DNA of 64,000 bases from Streptococcus sanguinis SK355 (lineage in GTDB: Bacteria > Bacillota > Bacilli > Lactobacillales > Streptococcaceae), in assembly GCF_000212855.1 (NCBI RefSeq), contig NZ_GL890993.1, positions 1,279,025 through 1,343,024 on the forward strand. The letters are read 5' to 3'. Under the pieces are notes generated by a model. That model saw nothing but the letters and a program-made list of their open reading frames with translations, was not told where the DNA came from and ran no database searches. A program made the position numbers and the translations under genes. Position 1 is the first letter of the stretch, and each line of letters opens with the position of its first letter. Below, one piece after another: positions 32,348 through 42,006 of this stretch.

Positions 32348-34966
32348 ATGAAACAAATGTCAAGTGCTCAGGTTCGTCAAATGTGGCTGGATTTTTGGGC
32401 AACTAAAGGTCATGCAGTAGAACCATCTGTCAGCTTGGTGCCGGTCAACGATCCAACCTTGCTCTGGATTAACTCTGGTGTAGCAACTCTCAAGAAATAT
32501 TTTGATGGAACCATCATTCCAGAAAATCCTCGGATTACCAATGCGCAAAAGGCCATTCGGACCAACGATATTGAAAATGTTGGAAAGACTGCCCGCCACC
32601 ATACCATGTTTGAAATGCTGGGCAATTTCTCTATCGGCGATTATTTCCGTGATGAAGCGATTGAGTGGGCTTATGAGCTTTTGACTAGTCCTGAATGGTT
32701 TGATTTTCCCAAAGACAAGCTCTACATGACTTACTATCCAGATGACAAGGACTCTTACAACCGCTGGATTGCTATGGGCGTTGAGCCTAGTCATTTGATT
32801 CCGATCGAGGACAACTTCTGGGAAATCGGTGCGGGACCTTCTGGACCAGATACAGAGATTTTCTTTGACCGAGGTGAGGCTTTTGATCCAGAAAATATCG
32901 GGGTTCGTCTCTTAGAAGAAGATATTGAAAATGACCGATATATCGAAATCTGGAATATTGTCTTGTCACAATTCAATGCTGACCCTGCTGTACCGCGTAG
33001 CGAGTACAAGGAATTGCCACATAAGAACATTGATACGGGCGCAGGTTTGGAGCGTTTGGTCGCTGTTATCCAAGGTGCTAAGACTAACTTCGAGACCGAC
33101 CTCTTCATGCCAATCATTCGTGAAGTAGAGAAGCTGTCTGGCAAGGTCTATGACCAAGATGGCGACAATATGAGTTTCAAGGTTATCGCAGACCATATCC
33201 GCTCGCTCTCCTTTGCCATTGGTGATGGCGCTCTTCCTGGAAATGAAGGCCGCGGCTATGTCCTTCGTCGTTTGCTTCGTCGTGCTTCAATGCATGGCCA
33301 AAAGTTGGGTATCAATGAGCCTTTCCTTTACAAACTTGTACCAACTGTGGGCAAGATTATGGAAAGCTACTATCCAGAAGTTCTTGAAAAGAAAGACTTT
33401 ATTGAAAAGATTATCAAGAGTGAGGAAGAATCTTTTGCTCGTACTCTGCACTCTGGTCAACACTTTGCCCAAGGCATCGTAGCAGATCTGAAAGAAAAAG
33501 GTCAAACAGTCATTTCTGGTCAAGATGCCTTCAAACTCTACGATACTTACGGTTTCCCGCTGGAGTTGACTGAGGAAATTGCTGAAGAAGCAGGCATGAC
33601 TGTAGATCGTGCTGGCTTTGAAGCGGCTATGAAAGAGCAGCAAGATCGGGCACGTGCTTCTGTTGTCAAGGGCGGATCAATGGGCATGCAAAATGAAACC
33701 CTGCAGGCTATCACCGTAGAGAGTGTCTTTAACTACGAAAAAGAAGAGCTGACAGCTGAACTTCTTGCTATTGTAGCGGATGATGCAGCAGTGGAGTCTG
33801 TTGAGACAGGCATGGCTGCCCTCATCTTTGCAGAAACACCATTCTATGCTGAAATGGGTGGTCAGGTGGCCGACCACGGTCAAATCTTTGATGGAGCAGG
33901 CAATCTGGTAGCGCAAGTTACGGATGTGCAAAAAGCACCAAATGGTCAGCCACTGCATACTGTAGAAGTTTTGGCTCCTCTGGCTCTGGGTCAAAGCTAT
34001 AAACTGGAAATTGACCACAGTCGTCGCCATCGTGTGATGAAAAACCACACGGCGACTCACCTCTTGCATGCAGCCCTGCATAATGTTCTTGGTAACCATG
34101 CAACCCAAGCAGGCTCTCTGAACGAAGTAGAATTCCTGCGCTTTGACTTTACGCATTTCCAAGCGGTGACAGCAGAAGAGCTGCGTGCTATCGAGCAAGA
34201 AGTCAATGAGAAAATCTGGGAAGCTCTTGCCATTGAGACAGTAGAGACAGATATTGACACAGCTAAGGAAATGGGTGCCATGGCGCTCTTTGGCGAAAAG
34301 TATGGTAAAGAAGTTCGTGTCGTAACCATCGGTGACTACTCTGTGGAACTCTGTGGTGGTACCCATGTTGCCAACACTTCTGAAATCGGCATTTTCAAGA
34401 TTGTCAAAGAAGAAGGTATCGGATCTGGAACTCGCCGTATCTTGGCAGTCACCAGCAAGGAAGCTTTTGAAGCCTACCGTGAGGAAGAAGAGGCGCTTAA
34501 GGCTATTGCAGCGACCCTCAAGGCACCGCAAATCAAGGAAGTGCCTCACAAGGTTGAAGCACTGCAGGAGCAGCTGCGTCAACTCCAAAAAGAGAATGCA
34601 GAGCTAAAGGAAAAGGCAGCAGCAGCGGCCTCTGGTGAAGTCTTCAAGAATGTTCAAGAGGCAAATGGACATAGCTTTATCGCTAGTCAGGTCTCTGTGT
34701 CTGATGCAGGTGCCCTGCGTACCTTTGCGGACACATGGAAGCAGAAGGACTATTCAGATGTTCTCATACTGGTCGCAGCAATTGGAGACAAAGTCAACGT
34801 CCTTGCAGCCAGCAAGACCAAGGAGGTCCATGCTGGTAATCTGATTAAGGAATTGGCGCCGATTGTAGATGGTCGAGGCGGCGGTAAGCCAGACATGGCT
34901 ATGGCCGGCGGCAGCAAGCAATCAGCTATTCCAGACTTGCTAGCAGCAGTTGCTGAGAAGTTGTAA
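32348..34966 (+). CDS. alaS: Alanyl-tRNA synthetase
   Basis: 872 aa, full length. Class II synthetase start with [19 protein letters not shown] and [14 protein letters not shown] motif ([17 protein letters not shown]), the editing domain zinc ligands HTATHLLH (about 560) and CGGTH (about 666), a coiled-coil segment (about 715-760) and the C-terminal DHHA1 domain ending [12 protein letters not shown]. It charges tRNA-Ala and removes misacylated Ser or Gly. Ribosome site AAGGAG. Controlled by the T-box at 31626-31801. Confidence 0.97.
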   Translation: MKQMSSAQVRQMWLDFWATKGHAVEPSVSLVPVNDPTLLWINSGVATLKKYFDGTIIPENPRITNAQKAIRTNDIENVGKTARHHTMFEMLGNFSIGDYFRDEAIEWAYELLTSPEWFDFPKDKLYMTYYPDDKDSYNRWIAMGVEPSHLIPIEDNFWEIGAGPSGPDTEIFFDRGEAFDPENIGVRLLEEDIENDRYIEIWNIVLSQFNADPAVPRSEYKELPHKNIDTGAGLERLVAVIQGAKTNFETDLFMPIIREVEKLSGKVYDQDGDNMSFKVIADHIRSLSFAIGDGALPGNEGRGYVLRRLLRRASMHGQKLGINEPFLYKLVPTVGKIMESYYPEVLEKKDFIEKIIKSEEESFARTLHSGQHFAQGIVADLKEKGQTVISGQDAFKLYDTYGFPLELTEEIAEEAGMTVDRAGFEAAMKEQQDRARASVVKGGSMGMQNETLQAITVESVFNYEKEELTAELLAIVADDAAVESVETGMAALIFAETPFYAEMGGQVADHGQIFDGAGNLVAQVTDVQKAPNGQPLHTVEVLAPLALGQSYKLEIDHSRRHRVMKNHTATHLLHAALHNVLGNHATQAGSLNEVEFLRFDFTHFQAVTAEELRAIEQEVNEKIWEALAIETVETDIDTAKEMGAMALFGEKYGKEVRVVTIGDYSVELCGGTHVANTSEIGIFKIVKEEGIGSGTRRILAVTSKEAFEAYREEEEALKAIAATLKAPQIKEVPHKVEALQEQLRQLQKENAELKEKAAAAASGEVFKNVQEANGHSFIASQVSVSDAGALRTFADTWKQKDYSDVLILVAAIGDKVNVLAASKTKEVHAGNLIKELAPIVDGRGGGKPDMAMAGGSKQSAIPDLLAAVAEKL

Positions 34967-34985
34967 TGTTAGATAAACGATAGAT

Positions 34986-35016
34986 AAAAAGGTCTGCTCT
35001 TTGGGCAGACCTTTTT
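34986..35016 (+). terminator. Terminator of alaS
   Basis: AAAAAGGTCTGC / GCAGACCTTTTT with a 7-base loop. Confidence 0.92.
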
Positions 35017-35121
35017 CTGTGCCCTTAGCTCTCTTACTTCTCTGTATGAAAAGTCAATAGGCCGCTTTTCGGCAAGAAATTATGAATTGTTTTAGAATAA
35101 ATAATGATATTTTCAAAAATA

Positions 35122-35191
35122 TTGCATAAAAATACAGAAAATACTTGACAAAGGGAAAATATACGAGTAAAATAAAACGCATATTTATACG
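35122..35191 (+). promoter_or_regulatory. argC promoter with flanking ARG-box-like sites
   Basis: -35 TTGACA (35145-35150), 17 bases, -10 TAAAAT (35168-35173). TTGCATAAAAATACAG (35122-35137) upstream and CGCATATTTATACG (35178-35191) downstream both resemble the ArgR half-site pattern GCATAnnnATAC. This is consistent with repression of arginine biosynthesis by ArgR. The boxes are called by eye. Confidence 0.6.
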
Positions 35192-35207
35192 GAGGTTTTT
35201 TAAAAAT

Positions 35208-36230
35208 ATGCGTATTTCGATTGTAGGAATTACTGGTTACTCAGGAATGGAACTCCTCCGTATTTTACTGCAACATCCGCAGGCGGAAGTCGTTTCCCTT
35301 CATGCCAGCCAAGATATGGAGTCTCCTGTGTCAGAGCTTTATCCTCATTTGAAGGGGATTTGCGACCTGAAAATAGAAGCTTTTGACAGTCAGGAAATTA
35401 TGCGACGAGCAGAACTTGTTTTCTTTGCAACGTCAAGCGGAGTGGCTAAAGATTTGTCAAAAGATTTTGTGGAAGCAGGATTTCCGGTTATTGACCTTTC
35501 TGGTGATCATCGTTTACCAGGGAATATTTATAAAAAATGGTATCAGAAAGAGCCAGCAGAAGACTATGTTCAAAAAGCGTTTATTTATGGGCTGTCTGAG
35601 TTTACAGATGTCAAAGGGAAGCGATTTATTGCTAATCCCGGCTGTTATGCGACAGCTACAGAGTTGGCCTTGATTCCCTTGCTGAAGGCTCAGGCTATTG
35701 AGCTGGACTCCATTATTGTTGATGCCAAGAGTGGCTTGACAGGGGCGGGGAAAAATCCAGCTGCATCTAGCCATTTTGTTCATGTGCACGATAACTATGT
35801 GACTTACAAGTTAAATCAGCATCAGCATATTCCTGAGATTGTGCAGCAGTTGCAGCGTTTTGATGAGGGATTGCAGCAGATTCAGTTTTCAACTTCCCTC
35901 ATTCCGCTCAATCGTGGCATCGTGGCGACGGTTTACAGCAAGTTGAAAGAACCTTTGACTCGGGAAGAACTGGCTGCTATTTACCAAGAATGCTATCAGG
36001 GCAAGCCATTTGTCCGTATCCAAGCTGCTCTGCCGAATCTGCACCAGGTTGTCGGTACTAATTATACAGATATTGGTTTTGACTATAATCCTGTGACAAA
36101 TATTTTAACTGTAGTGGCTGTGCTGGATAACCTGATCAAAGGGGCTGCTGGTCAGGCGGTTCAAAATATGAATCTGATGCTGGGCTTTCCTGAAACAGAT
36201 GGTCTGCTCAGTCAACCGTCCTATGTCTAG
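35208..36230 (+). CDS. argC: N-acetyl-gamma-glutamyl-phosphate reductase
   Basis: 340 aa. NADPH-binding start [18 protein letters not shown], catalytic cysteine in [13 protein letters not shown] (about residue 144). Reduces N-acetylglutamyl phosphate to the semialdehyde, third step of arginine synthesis. ATG 35208 is preceded by GGAGG with a 12-base gap; an earlier in-frame start at 35145 overlaps the promoter and is rejected. First gene of argCJBD. Confidence 0.96.
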   Translation: MRISIVGITGYSGMELLRILLQHPQAEVVSLHASQDMESPVSELYPHLKGICDLKIEAFDSQEIMRRAELVFFATSSGVAKDLSKDFVEAGFPVIDLSGDHRLPGNIYKKWYQKEPAEDYVQKAFIYGLSEFTDVKGKRFIANPGCYATATELALIPLLKAQAIELDSIIVDAKSGLTGAGKNPAASSHFVHVHDNYVTYKLNQHQHIPEIVQQLQRFDEGLQQIQFSTSLIPLNRGIVATVYSKLKEPLTREELAAIYQECYQGKPFVRIQAALPNLHQVVGTNYTDIGFDYNPVTNILTVVAVLDNLIKGAAGQAVQNMNLMLGFPETDGLLSQPSYV

Positions 36231-36247
36231 ATGAGAAAGGGTTAGAT

Positions 36248-37441
36248 ATGAAGATTATTGATGGAACGATTGCCAGTCCGCTAGGCTTTTCGGCTGACGG
36301 TTTACACGCTGGCTTTAAGAAAAAGAAGTTGGATTTTGGCTGGATTGTCTCAGAAGTACCAGCCAGTGTGGCTGGAGTCTACACAACTAATAAGGTCATT
36401 GCTGCTCCGCTTCTAGTGACCAAAGCATCGATCCAAAAGAGCCAGAAATTGCAGGCTATAGTGGTTAATTCTGGTATTGCCAATTCCTGTACAGGCCAGC
36501 AGGGGTTGGACGCTGCCTATGATATGCAGCGATTGGCTGCTCAAAAGCTGAAGATTGATCCCGACTTGGTAGGTCTGGCTTCTACAGGAGTCATCGGTGA
36601 GCAGCTTCCAATAGATGCTCTGAAAAATGGTCTGTCACAGATTCTAGTGAGTGGCAAGGCAGAAGATTTTGCTGAGGCTATCTTAACAACGGATACTTGC
36701 ACCAAGACCTGTATAGTCACAGAAGAGTTTGGCTCAGAGCTGGTGACTATGGCAGGGGTGGCTAAGGGATCGGGCATGATTCATCCGAATATGGCGACCA
36801 TGCTGGCCTTTATCACCTGTGACGCTAATATTTCAAGTGCTACCCTGCAAGCGGCTCTCAGTCAGCATGTGGAGACGACTTTCAACCAAATCACGGTGGA
36901 TGGAGATACATCGACCAATGACATGGTGCTAGTCATGGCTAACGGCTGCCGACAAAATGAAGAAATTCTGCCAGATACGGAAGAATTTGAAAAGTTTTCC
37001 AAGATGCTCCGCTATCTTATGGCTGACTTGGCTAAGAAAATTGCCAAGGATGGAGAGGGAGCAACCAAGCTGATTGAGGTCAATGTTCGGCATGCCAAGG
37101 ATGAACAGAGCGGCCGTATGATTGCTAAGAGTGTCGTTGGCTCTAGCTTGGTCAAAACAGCTATTTTTGGTCAAGATCCCAATTGGGGCCGAATCTTAGC
37201 AGCTATCGGCTATGCGGGAGCAGATGTCTCGGTTGATGACATTGATATTTGGATTGAGGGGATTCCAGTTATGCAGGCTTCTAGTCCTGTGGCTTTTGAC
37301 CCCGAGGAGACTAGTGATGCCATGGCTGGGGAGCTGCTGACCTTGACCATTGACCTGCACGATGGGGAAGCTGAGGCTCAGGCCTGGGGCTGCGATCTAT
37401 CCTATGATTATGTGAAAATCAATGCCCTCTATAGAACCTAA
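36248..37441 (+). CDS. argJ: Bifunctional glutamate N-acetyltransferase / ornithine acetyltransferase
   Basis: 397 aa precursor, full length. It cleaves itself at the conserved AT-ML bond within MIHPNMATMLAFI (near residue 188), producing alpha and beta chains. Oxyanion TTG-type stretch LASTGVIGEQL is present. It recycles the acetyl group from acetylornithine to glutamate. It follows argC by 17 bases and precedes argB by 11, so it is part of one operon. Confidence 0.95.
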   Translation: MKIIDGTIASPLGFSADGLHAGFKKKKLDFGWIVSEVPASVAGVYTTNKVIAAPLLVTKASIQKSQKLQAIVVNSGIANSCTGQQGLDAAYDMQRLAAQKLKIDPDLVGLASTGVIGEQLPIDALKNGLSQILVSGKAEDFAEAILTTDTCTKTCIVTEEFGSELVTMAGVAKGSGMIHPNMATMLAFITCDANISSATLQAALSQHVETTFNQITVDGDTSTNDMVLVMANGCRQNEEILPDTEEFEKFSKMLRYLMADLAKKIAKDGEGATKLIEVNVRHAKDEQSGRMIAKSVVGSSLVKTAIFGQDPNWGRILAAIGYAGADVSVDDIDIWIEGIPVMQASSPVAFDPEETSDAMAGELLTLTIDLHDGEAEAQAWGCDLSYDYVKINALYRT

Positions 37442-37452
37442 GGAGAAATGCA

Positions 37453-38190
37453 ATGAAAGATGTGATTGTTATAAAAATTGGTGGCGTTGCTGCGCAAAAG
37501 CTGTCTACTAAGTTTATCAAGCAAATGCAAGCGTGGATAGCAGCTGGTAAGAAAATCGTGGTTGTTCACGGGGGCGGTCTGGTCATTAATCAACTCATGA
37601 AAGAGCGGCAGCTGCCTACTCGCAAGGTTAAGGGGTTGCGTGTGACAGCTAAGTCTGACTTGCCTATCATTGAGCAGGCCTTGCTAGGTCAAGTCGGCCG
37701 AACGCTGACACAAGAACTGAACGACTCAGATATTGAAAGCCTTCAGCTGGTTTCACATTTGGGAAAGACAGTTTCGGCAGATTTTATCGATAAAGACCTC
37801 TATGGCTATGTCGGTCTGGTGAAGGCGATTCAAACTGCTTATCTAGAGAAGCTGCTGGATGCGGACATAGTCCCGGTGCTGGCTTCGTTAGGAGAAAATG
37901 CAGCTGGCGATCTCTTAAATATCAATGCAGACTATCTAGCTGCGGCAGTTGCTAGCAGCTTGCAGGCAGAGAAGCTAATCCTGATGACAGATATAGAAGG
38001 GGTTCTAGAGGACAAAAAGGTCCTGCCCCAGCTTCTGACCAGTCAGGTTTCCAAGAAGATTCAGACAGGTGTCATCAAGGGTGGGATGATTCCCAAGATT
38101 GAGAGCGCTGTTCAGACTGTGCTTTCCGGTGTCGGGCAGGTTCTGATTGGTGACAATCTTTTGACGGGCACCTTGATAGCAGAGGGATAA
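37453..38190 (+). CDS. argB: Acetylglutamate kinase
   Basis: 245 aa, amino-acid-kinase fold. Phosphate-binding KIGGVAAQ at the start, VVHGGGLVINQLMKE near residue 36 and NINADYLAAAVA near 155, plus GGMIPKIESA near 213. It phosphorylates N-acetylglutamate. No N-terminal extension of the arginine-inhibited type is present, so feedback inhibition is less likely and control would be at transcription. Two bases separate it from argD. Confidence 0.95.
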   Translation: MKDVIVIKIGGVAAQKLSTKFIKQMQAWIAAGKKIVVVHGGGLVINQLMKERQLPTRKVKGLRVTAKSDLPIIEQALLGQVGRTLTQELNDSDIESLQLVSHLGKTVSADFIDKDLYGYVGLVKAIQTAYLEKLLDADIVPVLASLGENAAGDLLNINADYLAAAVASSLQAEKLILMTDIEGVLEDKKVLPQLLTSQVSKKIQTGVIKGGMIPKIESAVQTVLSGVGQVLIGDNLLTGTLIAEG

Positions 38191-38192
38191 CG

Positions 38193-39335
38193 ATGGCTTA
38201 TTTATTTGAAAACTACAAGCGGGCGCCTATTGAGTTTGTTAAAGCAGAGGGCACCTATCTGATTGACAGTGAGGGAAAGGCTTATTTGGATTTTTCGTCG
38301 GGGATTGGCGTAACTAATCTTGGCTTTCACCCGCAGGTCCAGCAGGCTTTGATCCAGCAAGCAGGGCGCATCTGGCACAGTCCCAATCTCTATCTTAGCT
38401 CTCTGCAAGAGCAGGTAGCTCAGGAACTGGCAGGTTCTTATGATTATTTGGCTTTTTTCTGCAATAGCGGAGCAGAAGCTAATGAAGCAGCTATTAAGCT
38501 AGCTCGCAAAGCTACTGGCAAGCAAGGCATTATAACTTTTCAGCAATCCTTTCACGGTCGGACCTTTGGCGCTATGGCCGCAACAGGACAGGATAAGATC
38601 AAGGAAGGATTTGGTGATGGGGTTCCTCATTTCAGCTATGCGGTTTACAATGATCTGGCCAGCGTAGAAGACTTGGTCAATCAGGATACGGCAGCTGTCA
38701 TGCTGGAATTGGTCCAAGGAGAATCAGGAGTTCGTCCAGCAGAAGCAGCCTTTGTCAAAGACTTGGCAGATTTTTGCCAACGAGAGGGGATTTTACTGAT
38801 TGTTGATGAGGTACAGACAGGTATGGGGCGCACGGGTCAGCTTTATTCCTTTGAGCATTATGGGATTATACCGGATATTGTGACACTGGCTAAGGGTTTA
38901 GCCAATGGCCTGCCCGCTGGTGCTCTATTAGGAAAATCCAGCTTGGCTCCTGCTCTTGGACCTGGCAGTCATGGCTCTACCTTTGGTGGCAATAAATTAG
39001 CCATGGCAGCTGCCTTGGAGACCTTGCATATCATGAAAGAGGCGGGCTTTCTAGAAGAAGTCAGGTCTAAGAGTGCCATCTTATTGGAGCAACTGCAGCT
39101 TGCTTTTCAGGACCATCCAAAGATTTCTGCTGTTCGCGGCCTGGGCATGATGATTGGGATTGAAACAAGCGCCAGTCTGTCAAGGCTTGTTGAAGCCGCT
39201 CGTCAGAAGGGCTTGATTATCCTAACAGCCGGAGAGAATGTTATCCGTCTCCTGCCGCCTTTGACTATCAGCAGGGAGGAAATCCAGCAGGGGATTGCTA
39301 TTTTAAAAGAAGTATTTTCTCAAGTAGATGAATAA
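38193..39335 (+). CDS. argD: Acetylornithine aminotransferase
   Basis: 380 aa, class III PLP-dependent aminotransferase. CNSGAEANEAAIKLARK near residue 90, LLIVDEVQTGMGRTG near 205 (Asp contacting the PLP ring), and the Schiff-base lysine in TLAKGLANGLPAGALLG near 235. Converts acetylglutamate semialdehyde to acetylornithine. Last gene of the operon, followed by a structured repeat element and no ordinary terminator. Confidence 0.95.
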   Translation: MAYLFENYKRAPIEFVKAEGTYLIDSEGKAYLDFSSGIGVTNLGFHPQVQQALIQQAGRIWHSPNLYLSSLQEQVAQELAGSYDYLAFFCNSGAEANEAAIKLARKATGKQGIITFQQSFHGRTFGAMAATGQDKIKEGFGDGVPHFSYAVYNDLASVEDLVNQDTAAVMLELVQGESGVRPAEAAFVKDLADFCQREGILLIVDEVQTGMGRTGQLYSFEHYGIIPDIVTLAKGLANGLPAGALLGKSSLAPALGPGSHGSTFGGNKLAMAAALETLHIMKEAGFLEEVRSKSAILLEQLQLAFQDHPKISAVRGLGMMIGIETSASLSRLVEAARQKGLIILTAGENVIRLLPPLTISREEIQQGIAILKEVFSQVDE

Positions 39336-39340
39336 AGGAA

Positions 39341-39520
39341 AAGAGAGTGGGACAGAAATCGGTAATTCGTTAGAATTCGATTTCGTCATCCCACCTCCGC
39401 ACAGTTGAGTAGGGCTGTAAAAGCTGATGAAATCAGCGTAGTAGAGCCCACTCAACCACTGCGTCTTGCTCGACAATCCAAAGACAATTGAGAGGCTAGG
39501 ACTTTTATCCCAGTCTCTTA
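39341..39520. repeat. 180-bp element with terminal inverted repeats and nested hairpin
   Basis: The ends AAGAGAGTGGGACAGAAATC and, read from the right, AAGAGACTGGGATAAAAGTC agree at 16 of 20 positions. Inside, TTGAGT-A-GGGCT pairs with AGCCC-ACTCAA around an inner GCTGAT / ATCAGC stem (39403-39456). No open frame. A shortened relative of the end sequence appears at 63731-63762. It looks like a small dispersed streptococcal repeat, which here also serves as the end of argCJBD. Confidence 0.65.
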
Positions 39521-39644
39521 TTTGTCTATGATAATGGTGTTTTTGACAATGATTATTATTTTTTTGACAAAGATACTTGTCAAAAAGAAAAGAATCTGTT
39601 ACAATAATTTTATCCAAGGGAGAATAATAAATAAGGAGTTTATG

Positions 39645-39854
39645 ATGCAGCTTAGAAATCGACTCAAGGAGTTGAGGGCGCGTGACGGTCTCAACCAGAC
39701 AGAACTGGCTAGGCTGGCCGGTGTTTCCAGGCAGACAATCAGCCTTATAGAGAGAGGCGAATATACCCCATCGATTGTGATTGCTTTTAAGATTGCCCAT
39801 ATTTTCAACGAAAGTGTTGAGAATGTCTTTCGGCTGGTGGAGGAAGCAGAATGA
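39645..39854 (+). CDS. XRE-family small HTH regulator
   Basis: 69 aa, a single helix-turn-helix domain: LRARDGLNQTELARLAGVS and RQTISLIERGEYTPSI. ATG 39645 is six bases after AAGGAG; the adjacent ATG 39642 is too close. Regulators of this size commonly precede a DUF3169-type membrane gene and control that operon. The stop overlaps the start of a 34-aa frame as ATGA. Confidence 0.88.
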   Translation: MQLRNRLKELRARDGLNQTELARLAGVSRQTISLIERGEYTPSIVIAFKIAHIFNESVENVFRLVEEAE

Positions 39855-39955
39855 AGAAGCAATTAGAATTCATTTCAACAGGAGCTAAAACAGTCCTTCA
39901 GCCTCAGCATTCTTGTATCATCTATTGTAAAAAAATAAAGGAGAAGAAGTCGTGA
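39851..39955 (+). CDS. Possible 34-aa coupled small protein
   Basis: ATG at 39851 overlaps the XRE stop (ATGA), and its own stop overlaps the GTG of the next gene (GTGA). The peptide is basic with two cysteines (PQHSCIIYCKK) and no membrane segment. Its position filling the exact gap suggests translational coupling through the operon. It may be a real small protein or just a bridge that carries ribosomes to the next gene. Confidence 0.4.
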   Translation: MKKQLEFISTGAKTVLQPQHSCIIYCKKIKEKKS

Positions 39956-40716
39956 AAGAGCAAAAACGTATATCTAAACAGAAAAGAGTTTTATATAATG
40001 TCCTCATATTGCTAGCTGGAGCTTTTGTAGGTGGTCTGTCTATTTTGTTTTCTGAAACTGGTCTGCTAAAAAACATCAGTTGGTCGGCTATTTTTTCTGT
40101 TCAACTGCTGCGCCAGCTAGGCTGGGCCAGTCTTATCATCCTCTATCCATTGGCTTTTTTCTTGAATTATCGGACTCGTAAATACAATGAAGCCTATGAA
40201 AAAGAAGCAGATGAGGATAAGAATTATGAATGGTACCGGCTAACCTTTAAAAATCTGGAATATGCGGGCATTGTCTTTAATATCAGCAATATTATCTCCC
40301 TTTTTACGCTTCTAGTGGGGGTTACTTATATCGAACATATCACCAATAGACAGAGCTCGCTGCAATGGGGCTACATAGAGTATGTGATTGTGATCCTCAT
40401 GTTTGTTTCACAAGCTGCCTTTTTAAAGACAGTTCAGATGGTGAGGCACTATAAGCTATCAGCCTTTCCGACTACTGAGGAAATAAAAGAATTTGTGCTC
40501 TCTTATGATGAATCAGAGCTGCAAGCCAATTATGAACAGTGCTATCTTATTCTCTTTAATGTAAATCAAAGACTTCTGCCAATCCTCTATATTGTTTTAG
40601 GAATAGTGGGAACTTTCACACCCCTTAATGTCGTTTCCGGTTTTGTAGTTCTGGTGGTGATCCATATCTATATCAATCTTATGTATTATCCAATGGTAAG
40701 AAAATATTTCAAATAA
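39952..40716 (+). CDS. DUF3169-like membrane protein
   Basis: 254 aa, GTG start behind AAAGGAG. About six membrane helices: one near 14-35, one near 50-70, two near 105-150 and two at the C-terminus (NQRLLPILYIVLGIVGTF). The middle loop is charged (NEAYEKEADEDKNYEWYRL). This fits DUF3169, a Firmicutes family of unknown function often paired with a small XRE regulator. Possibly involved in response to membrane-active compounds; not established. Confidence 0.75.
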   Translation: MKEQKRISKQKRVLYNVLILLAGAFVGGLSILFSETGLLKNISWSAIFSVQLLRQLGWASLIILYPLAFFLNYRTRKYNEAYEKEADEDKNYEWYRLTFKNLEYAGIVFNISNIISLFTLLVGVTYIEHITNRQSSLQWGYIEYVIVILMFVSQAAFLKTVQMVRHYKLSAFPTTEEIKEFVLSYDESELQANYEQCYLILFNVNQRLLPILYIVLGIVGTFTPLNVVSGFVVLVVIHIYINLMYYPMVRKYFK

Positions 40717-40744
40717 GCTTATTTCTCGATGAAAGGAGGAAATT

Positions 40745-41287
40745 ATGAAACTACTGAAAGAACTTGATTTTATCCATAATAAAAAGGTCAATCTGGCTCT
40801 GAATATAATGGCTGTATTGCTGATCTTCCCTTTTCTAGCCCTCTTTACCTGGATTGCTATTCTGATGTATGGCAAGGGTAGCGAAGTTTTTCATTTCTTT
40901 GACTTATTCTACCTCCTTGTTCTAATGGTCATTCATGAGCTGATCCACGGCTTTTTCTTCAAGGTCTTGGGGGATGAAAATACCAAGGTCAAGTTTGGTT
41001 TTAAGAGCGGCATGGCCTATGCGACTAGCCCAGGCAGTCGTTACAGTCGGAAAAGGATGCTCGTCATTATCCTGGCACCATTCTTTCTGATTAGCCTAGC
41101 CTTGACTTTGATCTATGGCTTGCATATTCTAACTGCGGCTTCTTATATCGTCCTTGCTAGCTTCCATGCAGCCGGCTGTGCAGGAGATTTTTTCCTTGCT
41201 GCCGCTATTCTCCGGCAGAAGGGGGATATCTCTGTTGAGGATACGGAAGTTGGTATTAATATTTATCAAAAGGAGAGTACAAAATGA
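40745..41287 (+). CDS. DUF3267-like putative membrane zincin
   Basis: 180 aa. Four predicted membrane helices, with HELIHG (HExxH) at about residue 61 inside a membrane segment, as in site-2-protease-like zincins. The DUF3267 family has the same layout. A later histidine-rich segment ASFHAAGCAGDFF could supply a further ligand. Ribosome site AAAGGAGG. The stop overlaps the next ATG (ATGA). Confidence 0.78.
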   Translation: MKLLKELDFIHNKKVNLALNIMAVLLIFPFLALFTWIAILMYGKGSEVFHFFDLFYLLVLMVIHELIHGFFFKVLGDENTKVKFGFKSGMAYATSPGSRYSRKRMLVIILAPFFLISLALTLIYGLHILTAASYIVLASFHAAGCAGDFFLAAAILRQKGDISVEDTEVGINIYQKESTK

Positions 41288-41985
41288 ACAACTTCAAATC
41301 AACTGCTTTAGGACTTGTAAAATGGATAGGCTTAATTGCTCTTAGCCTTCTTATAAATGTTGCTCCGATGCTATTCTTAAGGCTCGGGAAGAGTTTACCT
41401 ATTTATGCAGAAATCTTATTGGTAGCCTTGTATCTGATTTTAGTTTTCCTTATTTTTCGTAGCTTATGGCGGCGATACCAAAAGCATGTACCTGAAGAAA
41501 AGAAAAAATTTAAACTGTCTGGCAAGGACATCGGTTTTGCTTTTCTATTCTTTTTCCTTGCGAGAGTGGCTGCTATTGTTGGTGTTTATCTTAATCTCAT
41601 CCTGAGCGGCAATTCCCAGACTAGTAATGACAGTGCCATACAAGGGCTAGGGGGAATGATGTCTTCGCAGCATATCTTTTTTGCCTTGCTCTTTGTTGCA
41701 ACAATTGCTTTTATCGCTCCTATCATGGAAGAATTAATTTTCCGCGGTTTTGGTACTGCCTTCTTTTTCAAAAATAATCAAAAAGTTTTGGCTGCCATTG
41801 TGACTTCTGTGGTCTTCACTCTGCCTCATATCACCCAATTGACTGAGTTCCCAATTTATTTTGCACTTGGACTGGTTCTTTATTTATCCTATGCTCGTCG
41901 GGGGAATATAAAAGATTCCATGTTGGTTCATATCCTGAACAATCTCCCTATGGCTATAATACTGCTGTTAGCCATGTTTAAGTAA
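41284..41985 (+). CDS. CPBP family intramembrane metalloprotease
   Basis: 233 aa. Motif 1 EELIFRGFGTAFFFK near residue 151, motif 2 FTLPHITQ, motif 3 HILNNLPMA. All key Glu, Arg, His and Asn residues are present. Starts by ATGA overlap with the DUF3267 gene, so both proteases are co-expressed. Resembles bacteriocin-associated CPBP proteins of lactic acid bacteria; the substrate is unknown. Confidence 0.88.
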   Translation: MNNFKSTALGLVKWIGLIALSLLINVAPMLFLRLGKSLPIYAEILLVALYLILVFLIFRSLWRRYQKHVPEEKKKFKLSGKDIGFAFLFFFLARVAAIVGVYLNLILSGNSQTSNDSAIQGLGGMMSSQHIFFALLFVATIAFIAPIMEELIFRGFGTAFFFKNNQKVLAAIVTSVVFTLPHITQLTEFPIYFALGLVLYLSYARRGNIKDSMLVHILNNLPMAIILLLAMFK

Positions 41986-42006
41986 ATCAATCTATAAGGA
42001 ATCACT

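Noticed and set aside
33677..34588. 303-codon open frame on the minus strand
   Set aside because: Lies wholly inside alaS, has no ribosome site and a composition typical of the complement of a strongly biased gene.
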